Source: Desmodus rotundus
Taxonomy: Eukaryota > Chordata > Mammalia > Chiroptera > Phyllostomidae
DNA: 64,000 bases
Direction: 5' to 3'
Assembly (NCBI RefSeq): GCF_022682495.2
Contig: NC_071396.1
Coordinates: forward strand, 24,115,735 to 24,179,734
Positions 23,240 through 34,989 of the stretch are shown here, piece by piece. Below the pieces are notes generated by a model that had not been told where the DNA came from, ran no database searches, and was given only the letters and a program-made list of their open reading frames with translations. Made by a program: the position numbers and the translations under genes. Every line of letters begins with the position of its first letter. Within the stretch, counting starts at the first letter, position 1.

Positions 23240-25070
23240 CTATCACACTCTCGTGAGTCCACTCAATTGAATTTTATCTTTTCCTCCACTCAGTTCTGAT
23301 ATATTAAATGTTTTTTATTAAAGGGGTCTATTAGTCCCACTTCTTTCTCCTCACTTTCCTACTCCATAACTTAAAATATTAATCTGTTACTTCCTCCCTG
23401 TAGCGAGGTCAGAATACATTAGAATTAGAAGATATCTCCAAAGTGCTTTAAGTGTCTTGGAGGTACTCTATATCAGCAAGGCTTTTATTATTTTTCCTCA
23501 TTTCCTCATTTCCTTTCTCTCTCTGGGAGGGCGCTTCTGAGATTCTGTGAGGTTGGAATTTATGAGTTAAACAGCACAACTACTTAACAACACCAGTACT
23601 AGCACTTCAAGCAAAAAGGATAGGGGTCATTGCACAATATTGTAAATGTTGGGACTGACAATTTTGTCTTGTGGGTTTTCTTCCTGCGGCTGTGTCCCAG
23701 AGAGGGCAATAAAGGGTAAAACTCATTAGTGCATCATTATCTTTTGTCTGAAGGAAACAATGTGTGGTTTGGCGGCAGCCCACGTGGTGTTTGCATTGGT
23801 CCTGGATGGATTTCAGACCGACTATATTGTTTGAACAATTCCCCCTACACATGAAAAGAACCACCCCACTAAACCGCAGAGCCGATGCTAAATTACTAGG
23901 TGATGACTCTTCTGGCTCCTAAAAGTTTCTAGATCTCAGTCACCAAAATCATGGATCTTTCTTCTAATAAGAAAGATCTAAGCCTTTATGGTAGACCTCC
24001 CGTGCAGTCTCCCCCTCTCCTGCCCCCAGCATGCTCCACGGACTTCTGAGAGGTTTGGTTTGGAATCGAAGTCATTGAGGTCTCTCCAACCCTGGATCTT
24101 AATAGCAGTCCTTTACATACTGCAAAGTATTCCCAGGTCAAATCTGCCATTATCAGCAACTGCACGATCAATGAATACGTTTGATAATGAAACTCCAGTC
24201 TGCTTTCCTTTCATCAAAACGAGGCATTCCATGGACACTGGTGATTTTATTATTATTCTGTTATTCCCTAAACTTACTTACTTTCCTTGGGGATTTCATT
24301 ACTTTTTTTTTAATGGGTAATATCAGAACAGCATCTATCAGGAAAACTTAAAATATATTTTAAGGTTACCTGGGGGAAAAATACCTTCCATAGGGGTTTC
24401 CATTAAGTGTGGTGCCATATGCTATGGCCCCACTATGTAACTCCCTGACTTTCAAAAATCCAACTCGTGTGTAGCATCAGTCAACGGCCGTTCGAAGATG
24501 CCAAGTTAGTTAAAGGAGCACCTTAGGAAATAGCAGGTCTTGTCATTGAAGTTACTTCTATTCACTTACACAGTAAGAACAAATTTCATAATTCCTGCAA
24601 ATCGTGCCTATTAAATTCCTTTCATGGAATCCGAAGAGTTGATTTTCATATATCTAAAGATGTCGGATTTTCTCAATTAATTCAGGCTGTAATTGACTCG
24701 CTTGTGCTTTGCCCAGAAATTTATATTCTTGGAAAAGCAAGGGAACAGAGATGCTGGTGCAGAAATGAAAACTGCAATTTTAAAGTGCTGTCATGTATTC
24801 AATCCCCCGTCAGTGGAGAGACAGGGTTAATGAAGTCATCTGTAAAAGGCAAAATCAATAATTTTCTTGCTAAACGTTCTTGCTTTGGGGGGCAAAAATT
24901 CTGAAGAGAAAATATACTCTTAGTTTACATTATGTGGAAAGAAATGTGTTCTCCCCTTTTTTCACTTTTTTAACTACTAATTCTTCTGACGTCTGAAGGG
25001 CAGAGTTGACAACGGAAGCCTGAGAATTTCTGGATTTGCCATCTGATGAACTCATTAGAAAAGATAACTC
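23240..25070. other. Intronic sequence with no recognised gene
   Basis: No repeat family, RNA gene or coding domain was recognised. Both strands carry only short open frames. Confidence 0.4.
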
Positions 25071-25089
25071 CATTTGAAATTTAGGCTTT

Positions 25090-25315
25090 TTTAAAGATTT
25101 TATTTTTATTTAGTTTCAGAGAGAGGGAAGCAAGGGAGGAAGAGAGGGAGAGAAACACTGATGTGTGAGAGAAACTTCAAATGGGTTGCCTCTCACACAT
25201 CCCCTAACTGGAGACCTGGCCCTCAACCCAGGCATGTGCCCTGACTGGGAATCGAACCAGCAACCTTTCAATTCGCAGGCTGGCACTCAATCCACTGAGC
25301 CACACTAGCCAGGGC
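25090..25315 (-). mobile_element. Ves-type bat SINE
   Basis: The minus strand carries the tRNA-like head (complement of 'ctcaatccactgagccacactagccaggg'), the body and an A-rich tail. Flanks at 25075-25089 and 25316-25330 match at 12 of 15 positions (tgaaatttaggcttt / tgaaaattatgtttt), consistent with a decayed target-site duplication. An internal 'gtgtgagagaaacttcaaatgg' stretch looks like a small local duplication. Confidence 0.88.
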
Positions 25316-26559
25316 TGAAAATTATGTTTTGATCAAAGAATTATATGTCATTCAGAAACATTCACCTTAGAAAGAGAAACGTCCTTCTCTAGAGCAACAA
25401 ATTTCCTGTCACCTCTGTCCCCAAATGTCTGCTTTTGGTCAGAAGAAGCTTTGAGCGAATAGTTGCATGTGTGGCTTGGCACTACTGAGCTCCACTACTC
25501 GGAAAACAAAAACTCTGAAAGTACAGATTGTCTTTCTGAAGGGCAGCATGTTTTTATTTCTTGATGAATTTACTTCTTGACAGAATTTCAGTTAATTCTA
25601 CAGACCAGTGTTCTTGTGGGTTTTCAGCAGGCGATACATTGTTGTTGATGTTGTGTTGCTTTTACAAATTTTCCTGAGTTCTGGAGAGGACAAGAGCTGA
25701 TGGTCAGCTTCAAGAGATGACAGTGTTGACGGAAGCCAAATTTTAGGAATTGACTTATTTTAAATGTATTAGGGTAAAAGCTCATAACTACGTGGAGGAA
25801 TCTTACGATGGATTCTTTTAAAAAGCAGATATTTTTGGAAGTTGAGAAAACATTAACCCTTAAGTTTCCCAAATGTATGTTTCACCTATTAGTTTAAGGA
25901 AAACCAAAGGCTAGTGGTGTGTATAGACCCATTTGCTCCTACACCAAATGGATTAGGAGGCATAATTGTAATTGGTATTTTTCTTGCCTTGCCCATGATA
26001 ATGGCTTTTTGCTAATGTCAGTGTTTGGACTGATTTTTCTGTCACCAATTTCTTCTAGCTTCTTCAGTCTTTTCTTTTCTTTCCTTTTCTCTCTTAGCAT
26101 CTTTATTTTCTCATGCTTATTTTTGTTCTGGTACCAGAACAGAGCTTTTACGACCATCATTTTCCAAAAATAAAATTGCTTCTCGTCGGCAAACCTACTA
26201 ATCATACCAAATTTCTGTATCCGTTTTTGAACCTTAGGTCAAAGTAAACTGAATATTGGCATACATGGCATTCACTTAACACTTATATTTTTAAAATGTG
26301 AGGCCATAGTTGGATTGATAAGAGATTAAGATTTTCCTCTGTCTTTTTCTCAGTCTCCTGACATCAATCCTAGGTGTTTGTCTAGTATGTTCTGGGAATA
26401 CAAAGACACGATTCTTGTTCTCAATGTATAGTCAATTTAGTTCCATTTTTCACAAAATAAACTTAAGGCAACATGAACAAGACTTGAAAATGGTGTGTGA
26501 AAAGGTCAGAACCTTTCAGAACTTGTCAGAAGTTGCTCTCCACTTGTAAAAGCCAGGAA

Positions 26560-26687
26560 GGCAAAGAGAGAGAGAAACATTTGACTGTGGATCAAACCTG
26601 CAACCTAGGTGTGTGTCCTGACCAGGAATCAAACCCATAACCTTGTTGGTGTATGGGACAATGTTCCCACCAAGCCACCTGGCCAGG
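26560..26687 (-). mobile_element. Short tRNA-derived SINE, older Ves-like subfamily
   Basis: The minus strand begins with the SINE head (complement of 'accaagccacctggccaggg') and has the 'aggaatcaaaccc' and 'gatcaaacctgcaacct' blocks and a GA tract at 26560-26574. It is only about 128 bp. It is bounded by gccaggaa at 26552-26559 and 26688-26695. Confidence 0.7.
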
Positions 26688-26699
26688 GCCAGGAAACGT

Positions 26700-28625
26700 T
26701 TTTGGTGTAGACCTCAAGCTCATGCTTCTCCCTCTTTCTTTTTACTGGGTAGGGGCAACTCATCACTATATTTGCATTTTCCTTAGACTCCCTTGCCCTA
26801 ATCAGCTCTGAAAGGCTGAGCATAGGAATCATGTCTTCGAGGTGCGAGGGGCCCTGGTGGTTCTCGTCCATTCTCCTTCAAACACAGGGATTCAAGCTGC
26901 AGGACACAGTAGGTCAAATGCCCCCCTTGATCTTGACTCTGTTCTCACAGCGACAGACTGTGGGGGAGAGCGGAGTGTAGACTGCTTGCAGACAGGCTGT
27001 TCTGAGGAACAGCTACAAAGCAGATGTTTCAGGAGAGTATTTTTTCTCCCATCTAGATGATAAATTCATTGAGGACACAAATTATATTTTTTCATATATA
27101 TCTATCTTTATATTTTTTGTCTAACACTTTGTATGAGTGGACAAAAAAGTCTCTGTTGGCCAAGTTTAGCCTAGAACCAACAATTTGGTTCAATATTCTG
27201 TCCTTCATATTTTTTGGAAAGCAAAAAAACACAGAATAAGGTACTGACATAAACATTGAACATAACTGTGTTTTGTGTAAAATTTGCTTTGTATCCCATT
27301 AAATGCCATCGTTGAGTCCTCTACTTTCTTCCAGTTCCTTTGCCCTAAGGTACAAAGGCTTCCTATGTTCCTGTCTGTCTTGTGAGTGGTAGAAAAAGCT
27401 TATAAATGTCCACACGTGGACACATTTGTATCCTCTTGTTTGTGATTGCTTGTTTTTTATATATTTTAAACAGGAAACAGGAAGAGGCAGTAAGTGTCCC
27501 AAAGGCAGCGCAAATGGTGGGATATCACGTGCTAATGACATCTGTTAGGATATTATCTATTCCTATTGGAGAGGTCCCTTCAGTTTTCTTAGATCAGCCT
27601 TCGAGTGTCTGACTCCGTCGACGGGGGAGGCCCCCCAAATTTAGTATATGTTGGTGTTCACATAGGTGATGTGGTTTTTTTTAGTAATGTGTGTGTTTAA
27701 AGGTAATTTTAAAGCTGAACCAATCATTGAAATGTCACAGAAAACCCTGAAATGGAGAGAGGGATTGAGAAAGGGTTGAAATTAAACTAAAAGAGTAAAT
27801 ACACAGCAAAGACTCTTGAACACCGTCACAGGGAAAACCATCAATAAGACAGGCCAGAGTCTGGCCTTGCCCACAATGAACTTGGCTTTCATTCAAGGCC
27901 CTGCCGAATGCTTTACCTCAGTCAAGTCACTTTGGAACCATGGTAATCAAGAGGGGGGCAGAGATTTAGTGAGCTATACAATTTTGCTACCTTTCTGTCA
28001 ACAACTCCTGGCAACATGGAGCAGGCATTCCTACGAATGAAAATTTACAGTAGATTTATGATATGATTCCAGAGAGATCTTTAGAGGTCCTTAGGCTTCT
28101 AAAGTCACCGCTGTCAGGAGTTCTAATCAAAAGGCACCTCTGCACTATCAGTTTCCTTGTATAGGGGTGCTCGTCCTTGCCTCTGGAAAACACTGACTTA
28201 CATTATTTGTGAGCGCTGGTGATTTAGGTTACCGCGTGCTCTGCTGTTTGCTGACAGCAAAGCCTGTTGGGTCAGCAAGAGCGTATTGCAACCTCATTCT
28301 CCTACTTTCCTCTGTTGTTTGGACCACCTTTCCGGGAGGCAGCGCTCTGTGTACATTGAACAATCAATATGTATGTCCTTGAGCTTTTCAAGAGGTCAAG
28401 GAGCCACAAGGAAAAAACCAAAACAAACAGGGAAAGTCGAAGATTTCTTCCTCGCACCCCCTAAAGACATTTTTTTTGAAGATTAAACAATGTTATTTTG
28501 AAAAAAATGAATACAGGTACCTAAATCAACAATTACTAAATAGAATATCTAACCCTGTAAAGTTTCTACCAATACCTGTCCCTGAGCCCAACAGGCATGG
28601 AATAGAATTAGTTTCTGGTCATTAG
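26700..28625. other. Intronic sequence, one faint L2-like trace
   Basis: A weak L2-type 3' motif is seen at about 27050-27130 ('catctagatgataaattcattgaggacacaaatta'). Nothing else was recognised; open frames are short. Confidence 0.35.
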
Positions 28626-28631
28626 CCTGAA

Positions 28632-28850
28632 GTTTCTCAACCTTGGCCTGGATGGCATTCTAGATTTCAATAATTCTATAGATAATGAGTGTGCGGGGGT
28701 GGGGGCGGGTCCTGTATATTATAGGATGATTCGTAGCATCCCTGGCTTCTACCCACTAGACACCAGTAGCTGCCCTTCTCTCCCTCCCAGATGTGACACC
28801 AAACATGGTCCCCGACATCCCCAAATGTTCTTTGGGGAGAGATTGAACAA
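28632..28850 (-). repeat. MER20 hAT element
   Basis: The plus strand reads as complement of MER20: 'gtttctcaacc', 'gtcctgtatattataggatgattcgtagcatccctggcttctacccactagacaccagtagc' and 'gacatccccaaatgttctttgggg'. MER20 is an ancient eutherian non-autonomous hAT transposon. Confidence 0.8.
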
Positions 28851-29069
28851 TAAATCTAGAAAAACGTCATACCAGTGCTTAAAGAGAGTGCTCACTCTTT
28901 GGGGGAGCCGCATCATAATTCACTACATGTATTGGGAAAATTTACTTAACTAATACCTTATTGATAATCCTTTAGACTTTTTTTTTCTGTGTTATTTGCA
29001 GTTCCAGGCAGGGTGCCAATTAAAAATGACTCCTGAGAATATGCCATTTCAATACAAGTAATTTTCCCT

Positions 29070-29485
29070 CTAAATTCTTAATATAAACGGCTGGGTCAAA
29101 TGCTATGTGTGTTTGTAATTTTAATGGGTATTTGTAAACAGCCCTCTTTAGAGGCCGTACTAACTTATATTCTCAGTGACTATATATTTGTGCCAATATC
29201 GTGTGTTATTAACATTTGGATTTCTGCCAATCTCATGGGTTAAAAATGGTGTCTCACTGTTGCTTTAATTTTCATTCCCACAGTGAGATAGAGGTTAAGT
29301 AACCTTTTATTTGTTTAAAACCTATTTATAGATCCCCTTTTAAGAAATGTCTGTTCATATCACTTATTTATTTTGATTGATTTTTAGAAGCTCTTTATAT
29401 AGTATACCCTTTGTAATATGTGTTGCAATTACTGACTTTGTTTTAATCCAGTTCATTGTCTTTTGATTTGTTTATGGGACAGAAT
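29070..29485 (-). repeat. Old L1 fragment, antisense
   Basis: Blocks such as 'gctgggtcaaatgctatgtgtgtttgtaattttaatggg', 'ttctgccaatctcatgggttaaaaatggtgtctcactgttgctttaattt' and 'gattgatttttagaagctctttatatag' follow the complement of an old L1. Confidence 0.6.
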
Positions 29486-29489
29486 AGGA

Positions 29490-30008
29490 AATTTGCAAAA
29501 AAGGCCCAGGCACAAGGTTTAACTAAAGGGAAAAGTATCAGAAAAAGTCACAGGGGGAGTGTTTTTGATCGTGCGGGCTTGGAGAAGGCCTTCCCGAGCA
29601 CGAGCACGGCAGGAAACAAAACACCTGACTAGTCTGAAACATGTTTACTTTTTGATGACCTTCCTGGTGCGCTCGTTTTTCCTACCATGAGGTTCTGAAC
29701 TAGTTCTAAGGTCAAAAGAGGCAGCCCAGTAGGGCCTCAGGTCCTTGAGTACAAAGTGCCCTTCTCACTATCACGGTGTTGAAACAATGGGAGTCTTTGA
29801 CCTTGAACTGACTGCTCTGAGTCTTGGCTTTCTCCACTTTGCTGGGGTTAGTGATGGTGTGGCAGACAGAACCACAGTTCCCTTCTTCTCTCTGGAGTCC
29901 TTCCTTCGGAGAGAAGCCCACCAAGCCCCCAGGATGATTCTCAAGGCTCTCCAGGCTCTCAGCCTGGAACTGTGAGAGACTTTTCTAGAATGAAGGGCCA
30001 GGGTGAGG
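29490..30008. other. Intronic sequence, unassigned
   Basis: Unrecognised stretch between L1 and LTR debris. It holds open frames on both strands (for example 29712-29924 and 29771-30067 minus) with no identifiable domain. Confidence 0.35.
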
Positions 30009-30024
30009 GCCATGCACTCTTTAT

Positions 30025-30515
30025 CTAGTGCTGTCATAGCAAATTGCCACCACTGTAGTGGCTTCAATCAACACAGATTTATTCTCTAGGTTCTGCAGAA
30101 GTCTGACATGGGCCTCATTGAGCTAAAACCTAAGTGTCTTCCAGAACGTGTTCCCTTCTGGAGGCTCTGGGAGAGAGTCCACTTCCTTCCCCTTTCCAGT
30201 TTCTAGAGGCCACCCAGTCATTCACCCAGGGCACCTTTGCTCCGTCCTGCCATCTTGAAAGCCAGCAGTGTTGCATCTCCCTGACCACAGTCAGGAAAGG
30301 TTCGCCTTTAAGGACTCATGTGGTGATATTTATGAAGGACTCATGTATTGATATCTACGTTGGGCCCACCTGAATTATCCAGGATAATCCCCTCACCCCA
30401 AGATCCTTCACTTATCACCGCTGCCAAGTCCCCTTTGCCTTTGGGTCAACACATTCACAAGCTCACAAGACATCCTGGGGAGGACGTAATTTGTCTACCA
30501 CGCCTCTCCAGCAAT
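30025..30515 (-). repeat. MLT1 LTR (ERVL-MaLR), antisense
   Basis: The plus strand reads as complement of an MLT1 solitary LTR: 'agtgctgtcatagcaaattgccacc', 'cacagatttattctctaggttctgcag', 'gggcccacctgaattatccaggataatcccctcacc' and 'acattcacaa'. No internal retroviral genes accompany it. It contains a 25-bp imperfect tandem duplication ('aaggactcatgt...gatatt', 30316-30365). Confidence 0.65.
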
Positions 30516-30519
30516 GATT

Positions 30520-31980
30520 CCAAGATCCAGCTGCTGAACAGATCATCCTTGGGACGTTAGGAGTCCTATTTTATAAACAGTACCATCATGATAAATGCAT
30601 CGGCTAGGTGGTTTGGCGTGATTATTTTGTCAAAATTAAGGCCCTTGTTATAACCAGCACATGAGTTCGATATGCTGGTTTCTGCAGAAACCAAAGCAAC
30701 TCAACCTCCTCTCTGCCTCTATCGCTAATCCAGGGAGCACTGAAACCCGTGTTGTCCCCGGCTTGCTCAGCCATTCAGTCCAGCAACCCGAAGGGCCCTG
30801 GGCACAGCTGCTCCGCTATCCTCATGCCATAGCCCGGATCGGGTTACTCAGGCCTTCTTCTCTAACTTGGCTCTCTCCCAAGAACTACTTTGATTTGAAT
30901 ATTCTATTCCTGATCTGCCAGGCACTCCCTGACCCCTGTCTGTCTTTGAGGCAATTCCAAATCTCTGTGCGTACATGGAAGCCCCCTGAAGAGCATCTAA
31001 TGGACAGACGCACATTGTTCTTCCCCTGCTTCAAAAAAGAAAAAAAATCTGAGCTCCAGTGAAAGTCTCTCCATACTGACACACAGCTTTGGGGGGGAGG
31101 AGGGGAGGATGTGGATGTTGCCAGGTTAAAAATTGCACTTCAAACCTGCTTTTCTGAGCACATGAAGCGATGGCCCCAGTGCCCGGGCTGGGGAGAAATT
31201 TGAGCCCCTAGAATGGGGTCAGTTATCTTGTTACCTTTTAACCCTATTAGCTGATGTTCCACTAGGTAAGCAATCCTCACTAAGAGCAACCCTCCAAGCC
31301 CCGTCTAGTGGGATGGGGACGTGGTTGAGAAGTCAAGGCAGGAAAACAGACCGGGAGCTGGGGAGCAGGACACAGGGATTAAGACCATGTGGGGGAGAGG
31401 GCTCGTCTTTAGAGTCACTCGTCTGTGTCCACGTCATGTTGATTCATCTTCTTCCAAATCGGTTGACATTTTCTTCAACTCGTCTCGGCAGCCCAGATAT
31501 GAAATGCCGTTCATTTTTATTAAAGAAAGGGAAATTTAACTCGATGGGTTTCACAAGACACACAGTATCTGTACGTGTCACTCTCTATGTGTAACTTGAG
31601 ACCGTTTACACATCTCACGGACAGTCTTTAAAATAATACTGCATACAGATAATTGGGGCAATTTTATATCATTAAAGAAGATTAGTGTTGATCTAGTGTC
31701 TTTGCTTTTGGACCAGCTTCTTAAGGTATACTCAGATTTTACAGAAAATGCTTTGTTTAATACAACCAAAGAGAACGAGGGAGAACATAAAAATATCCCA
31801 TAATACCACTTCTCCTGTTCATAGCAGAAAGTGTTTTGAATGCGTGTGTTGGTGGGTTGATGAGATACGTTTAGAAGGAGAGAAGAAAGGGAGGAAGGTA
31901 CAGCAGTGGAGGGGGAGAAGAAGGAATGCCGATCACCAAAGCATCATTTATTTCATGCCTGGTGTACAGCTGGAATAAAA
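30520..31980. other. Intronic sequence with no recognised gene
   Basis: No clear repeat or coding feature. The longest open frame (30661-31062, 133 aa) has no recognised domain and no conserved start context. Confidence 0.4.
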
Positions 31981-31984
31981 TGTC

Positions 31985-32155
31985 ATCCTCTCTCACCCTG
32001 ACCACGCAAATGTGCTACTGTTACTCCTGCCTCATAGATAAGCAAACTCCGCTTCAATCACTCGTCCAAGACTACACAGCCACTAAGAACAGGAGACAAA
32101 AATTAAGTCCAAAGGTGTCTGAATTCTAAGTCTTTGCTTATGCCACCATGCAATG
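31985..32155 (-). repeat. MIR SINE, degraded
   Basis: Antisense MIR blocks in order: 'cctgcctcatagataagcaaactccgc', 'gtccaagactacacagccactaagaa' and 'tctgaattctaagtctttgcttatgccacc'. Confidence 0.55.
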
Positions 32156-32320
32156 TGTAAAATTACTGAATCACCTACAGGCATTTTGTGGTTTCTTAGT
32201 ACTAGGGGAATATGAAATTACAGAAGGAAAAAAATGTTAAGGTAGAATCCTAAAAATTAGTTTAAATGGTACAGAAAAATTATGTATTAGCTAATATAGC
32301 ACTTGTAATAGCTCATTTTC

Positions 32321-34812
32321 TTTTCTTTAAGTATGTTTTATTGATTATGCTCTAAAAAGTTTTCCCAATTTTTTTCCCCTTTGCCCTTCTCCACCTGTTA
32401 TCCCCTTCCCTCCCCTAATCCCCTCCCTTAGTTCATGTCCATAGGTTATATGTGTAAGTTCTTTGGCTTCTCCCTTTCCTATACTATTCTTAACATCCCC
32501 CTGTCTATTTTGTACCTACTAATTATGCTTCTTATTCCCTGTAACTTTTTCCCCATTCTCCCCCTCCCCCTCCCCACTGATAACCCTCCATGTGGTCTCC
32601 ATGTCTGTGATTCTGTTTTTGTTCTAGTTGTTTGCTTAGTTTGTTTTTGTTGTTTTTAGATTCAGTTGTTGATAGTTGGGAGTCTGTTATCATTTCAATA
32701 TTCATAGTTTTGATCTTCCTTTTCTTAAATAAGTCCCTCTAACATTTCATGCCATAATGGCTTGGTGATGATGAACTCCTTTATCTTCACCTTGTCCGGG
32801 AAGTGCTTTACCTGCCCTTCCATTCTAAATGATAGCTTTGCTGGATAGAGTCATCTTGATTGTAACTAAGCTTTTTATAACTTTGAATACTTCTTGCCTG
32901 GAAAGTTTCTTAAGAGAAATCAGCTGACAGTCTTATGGGAACTCCTTTGTAGGTAACTGTCTCCTTTTCTCTTGCTGCTTCTAAGATTCTCTCTTTATCT
33001 TTAACCTTTGACATTTTAATTATGATGTGACTTGATGTGGGCCTCTTTAGGTCCAGCTTGATTGGGATTCTCTGTGCTTCCTGGACTTGCATGTCTATTT
33101 CCTTTGCCAAAATAAGCGAATTTTCTTTCATTATTTTTTAAATAGATTTCGGATTTCTTGCTCTTTCTCTTTTCTTTCTGGTGCCCTTGCGAGGCAAATA
33201 GTGGGCCTCTGGAAGTTGTCCCAGAGGTTGCTTACATTACCCTAATTTTTTTTTTGATTCTTTTTTCTTCTTGTTCTGATTGGTTGTTTTTTACTTCCTT
33301 ATGTTCCAAATCATTGATTTGATTCTCGGCTTCATCCACTCTACTGTTGTTTCTCTGTAAATTGTTCTTTATTTCAATTAGTGAGTCCTTCATTTCTGAC
33401 TGGATCTTTTTTATGCTGTCAAGGTCCTCACTAAGTTCCTTGAGCATCCTTACAACCAGTGTTTTGAACTCTGCATCTGATAGATTGCTTAACTCCATTT
33501 CGTTTATCTCTTTTTCTGGAGTTTTGATCTGTTCTTTCATTTGGACCATGTTTCTTTGTCTCCTCATTTTGGCAGCCTCCCTGTGTTTGTTTCTATGTAT
33601 TAGGTAGAGCTGCTTTGACTCCGTGTCTTGGTATCATGGCCTAATGTAGTAGGTGTTCTATAGGGTCCAGGGGCACAGCCTCCCCTATTACCCAAGCTGG
33701 GTATTTGAGGTGTACCCTTCATATGGGCTGAGTATGCACCCCCCACTTGTAGTTGAGCCTTGGTTGCTGTTGGCAGATCAATGGGAGGGGTTTACCCAGG
33801 CCAACCAACTACAAGGATTGGCTGTGACCACTGACCACCGACCTTTGCCCTCTGTGGAGGATCAGCTGTTCGGGGGCAGGGTGGTGGTGCTCTGAAATGG
33901 GTTGTTGCTGTCCACTGGGCGTGCTGGCCCTGGGGTTTCCCAGGTGGTGCAGGCCAAGGTCAGCCCGCACCTGCATTTTGCCCAGGGCACCCTGCCTGAG
34001 CTATAAAGCAATCTGAGAAGGCTGCTACTTGTGCTGGGCTTGGGGTTTCCCAGGTAAAGCCAATTTGTGTAACTAATATGGCTGCTGCTAGTGCCCAGCC
34101 AGGAGCTCACTAAGGCCAGCTGCTGCTAGTTTGAAAGGATTTAGGAAGCTGTGAATCATGAGTCAAGACCAGTTATTCGTATGGAAAAGCAGCTTGGGTG
34201 GGCCCATAAATTGGGTGGGGCAGAGTCTCCGGGGATCTCCAGTGTGGGGCAACAGTGTTAGCCAGGTTGATGGAGTCTCAAATATGGCACCAGCCTGCTG
34301 GCTCTGTGGGGGAAGAACTCAGAAAAGGGACAATGGCCTCTGCTCGCCCTGATACCAGATATCAGCCTCTCCCAGCAAGCTACTGGTGCTCTTCAAGCTG
34401 GAGCTCAGAGGGAGTGAGTCTGAGTAGGTGAGTCTGTGTGTGGGTTTTTTAAGAGAAACTGCTTGGGGATCCAGAAGTTTCTTCCACCAACTCAATCCCC
34501 ACTGGTTCTTGCAGCTAGAAATTGTGGGGACTTATCTTCCTGGCACTAGAACCCTAGGCTGGGGGCCTAGTATGGGGCTGGGACTCCTCGCTCCTGAGAC
34601 ACTCGGGTGAGACCAGCCTGTTCTGTGCCTTCGCCCCTCCTACCAGTCTAGATTGATGTGGTTTCTTTAATTCCATAGTTGTCAGACTTCTATTCAACTC
34701 AATTTCTGATGTTACTGAGTGATAGCTGTTCTATATTTTAGTTGTAATTTTGATGTGGTTGGGTGAAGAGGTGAGCCTCGTCTGCCTACGCTGCCATCTT
34801 GACTGGAAGCTC
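32321..34812 (-). mobile_element. ORF1-only LINE (HAL1-type half-L1), copy A
   Basis: Read on the minus strand it has an L1-like 5' end (complement of 'gcctacgctgccatcttgac' near 34785-34803), about 1.2 kb of 5' region, an ORF1 from 33567, and then directly a short 3' tail with G-rich and A-rich sequence ending at 32321. No endonuclease or reverse transcriptase region is present. The flanks match as a target-site duplication: 'tatagcacttg' + 'ctcattttc' at 32295-32320 and 'tatagtgcttg' + 'ctcattttc' at 34813-34832, differing by two bases and a 6-bp gap. The 3' tail is shared with copy B (41243-43085), including the complement of 'agttcatgtccatagg' and 'attgattatgct'. Confidence 0.85.
32735..33567 (-). 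pseudogene. ORF1 of half-L1 copy A, broken
   Basis: The frame starts MRRQRNMVQMKEQIK at 33567, like the L1 ORF1 at 8110. It has an ELSNLSDAEFKTLVVRMLKE motif and a coiled coil to about residue 90, and stops at 33232. The C-terminal region reappears at 33131-32910 with SHIIIKMSKVKDKERILEAAREKETVTYKG, in ORF1p order, then decays. It would be an RNA-binding chaperone if intact; it is not. Confidence 0.8.
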
Positions 34813-34849
34813 TATAGTGCTTGCTCATTTTCAGTGCTATGTGCCTGGG

Positions 34850-34985
34850 ACAGTGCTCACATCCTTACATAACATCACCTCATGCTGTGCCTACAGGGAC
34901 CTCCAGAAGTACAGTAAGGGTCTCATTCCTGTGTTATAGCTGAGGAAACAGAGCTCACAGAAGTTTGAACTCTAAATGTCTGAAT
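34850..34985 (-). repeat. MIR SINE, degraded
   Basis: Antisense MIR-type blocks: 'tgtgcctgggacagtgctcac', 'ggtctcattcctgtgttatagctgaggaaacagagctcacag'. Moderately convincing. Confidence 0.5.
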
Positions 34986-34989
34986 ATCA

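Noticed and set aside
29771..30067. Minus-strand frame of 98 codons, and a nearby minus-strand basic peptide ending near 29645, considered as a processed ribosomal-protein pseudogene
   Set aside because: The peptide resembles a basic ribosomal-protein tail only in composition. I could not match it to any family, and the frames do not join.
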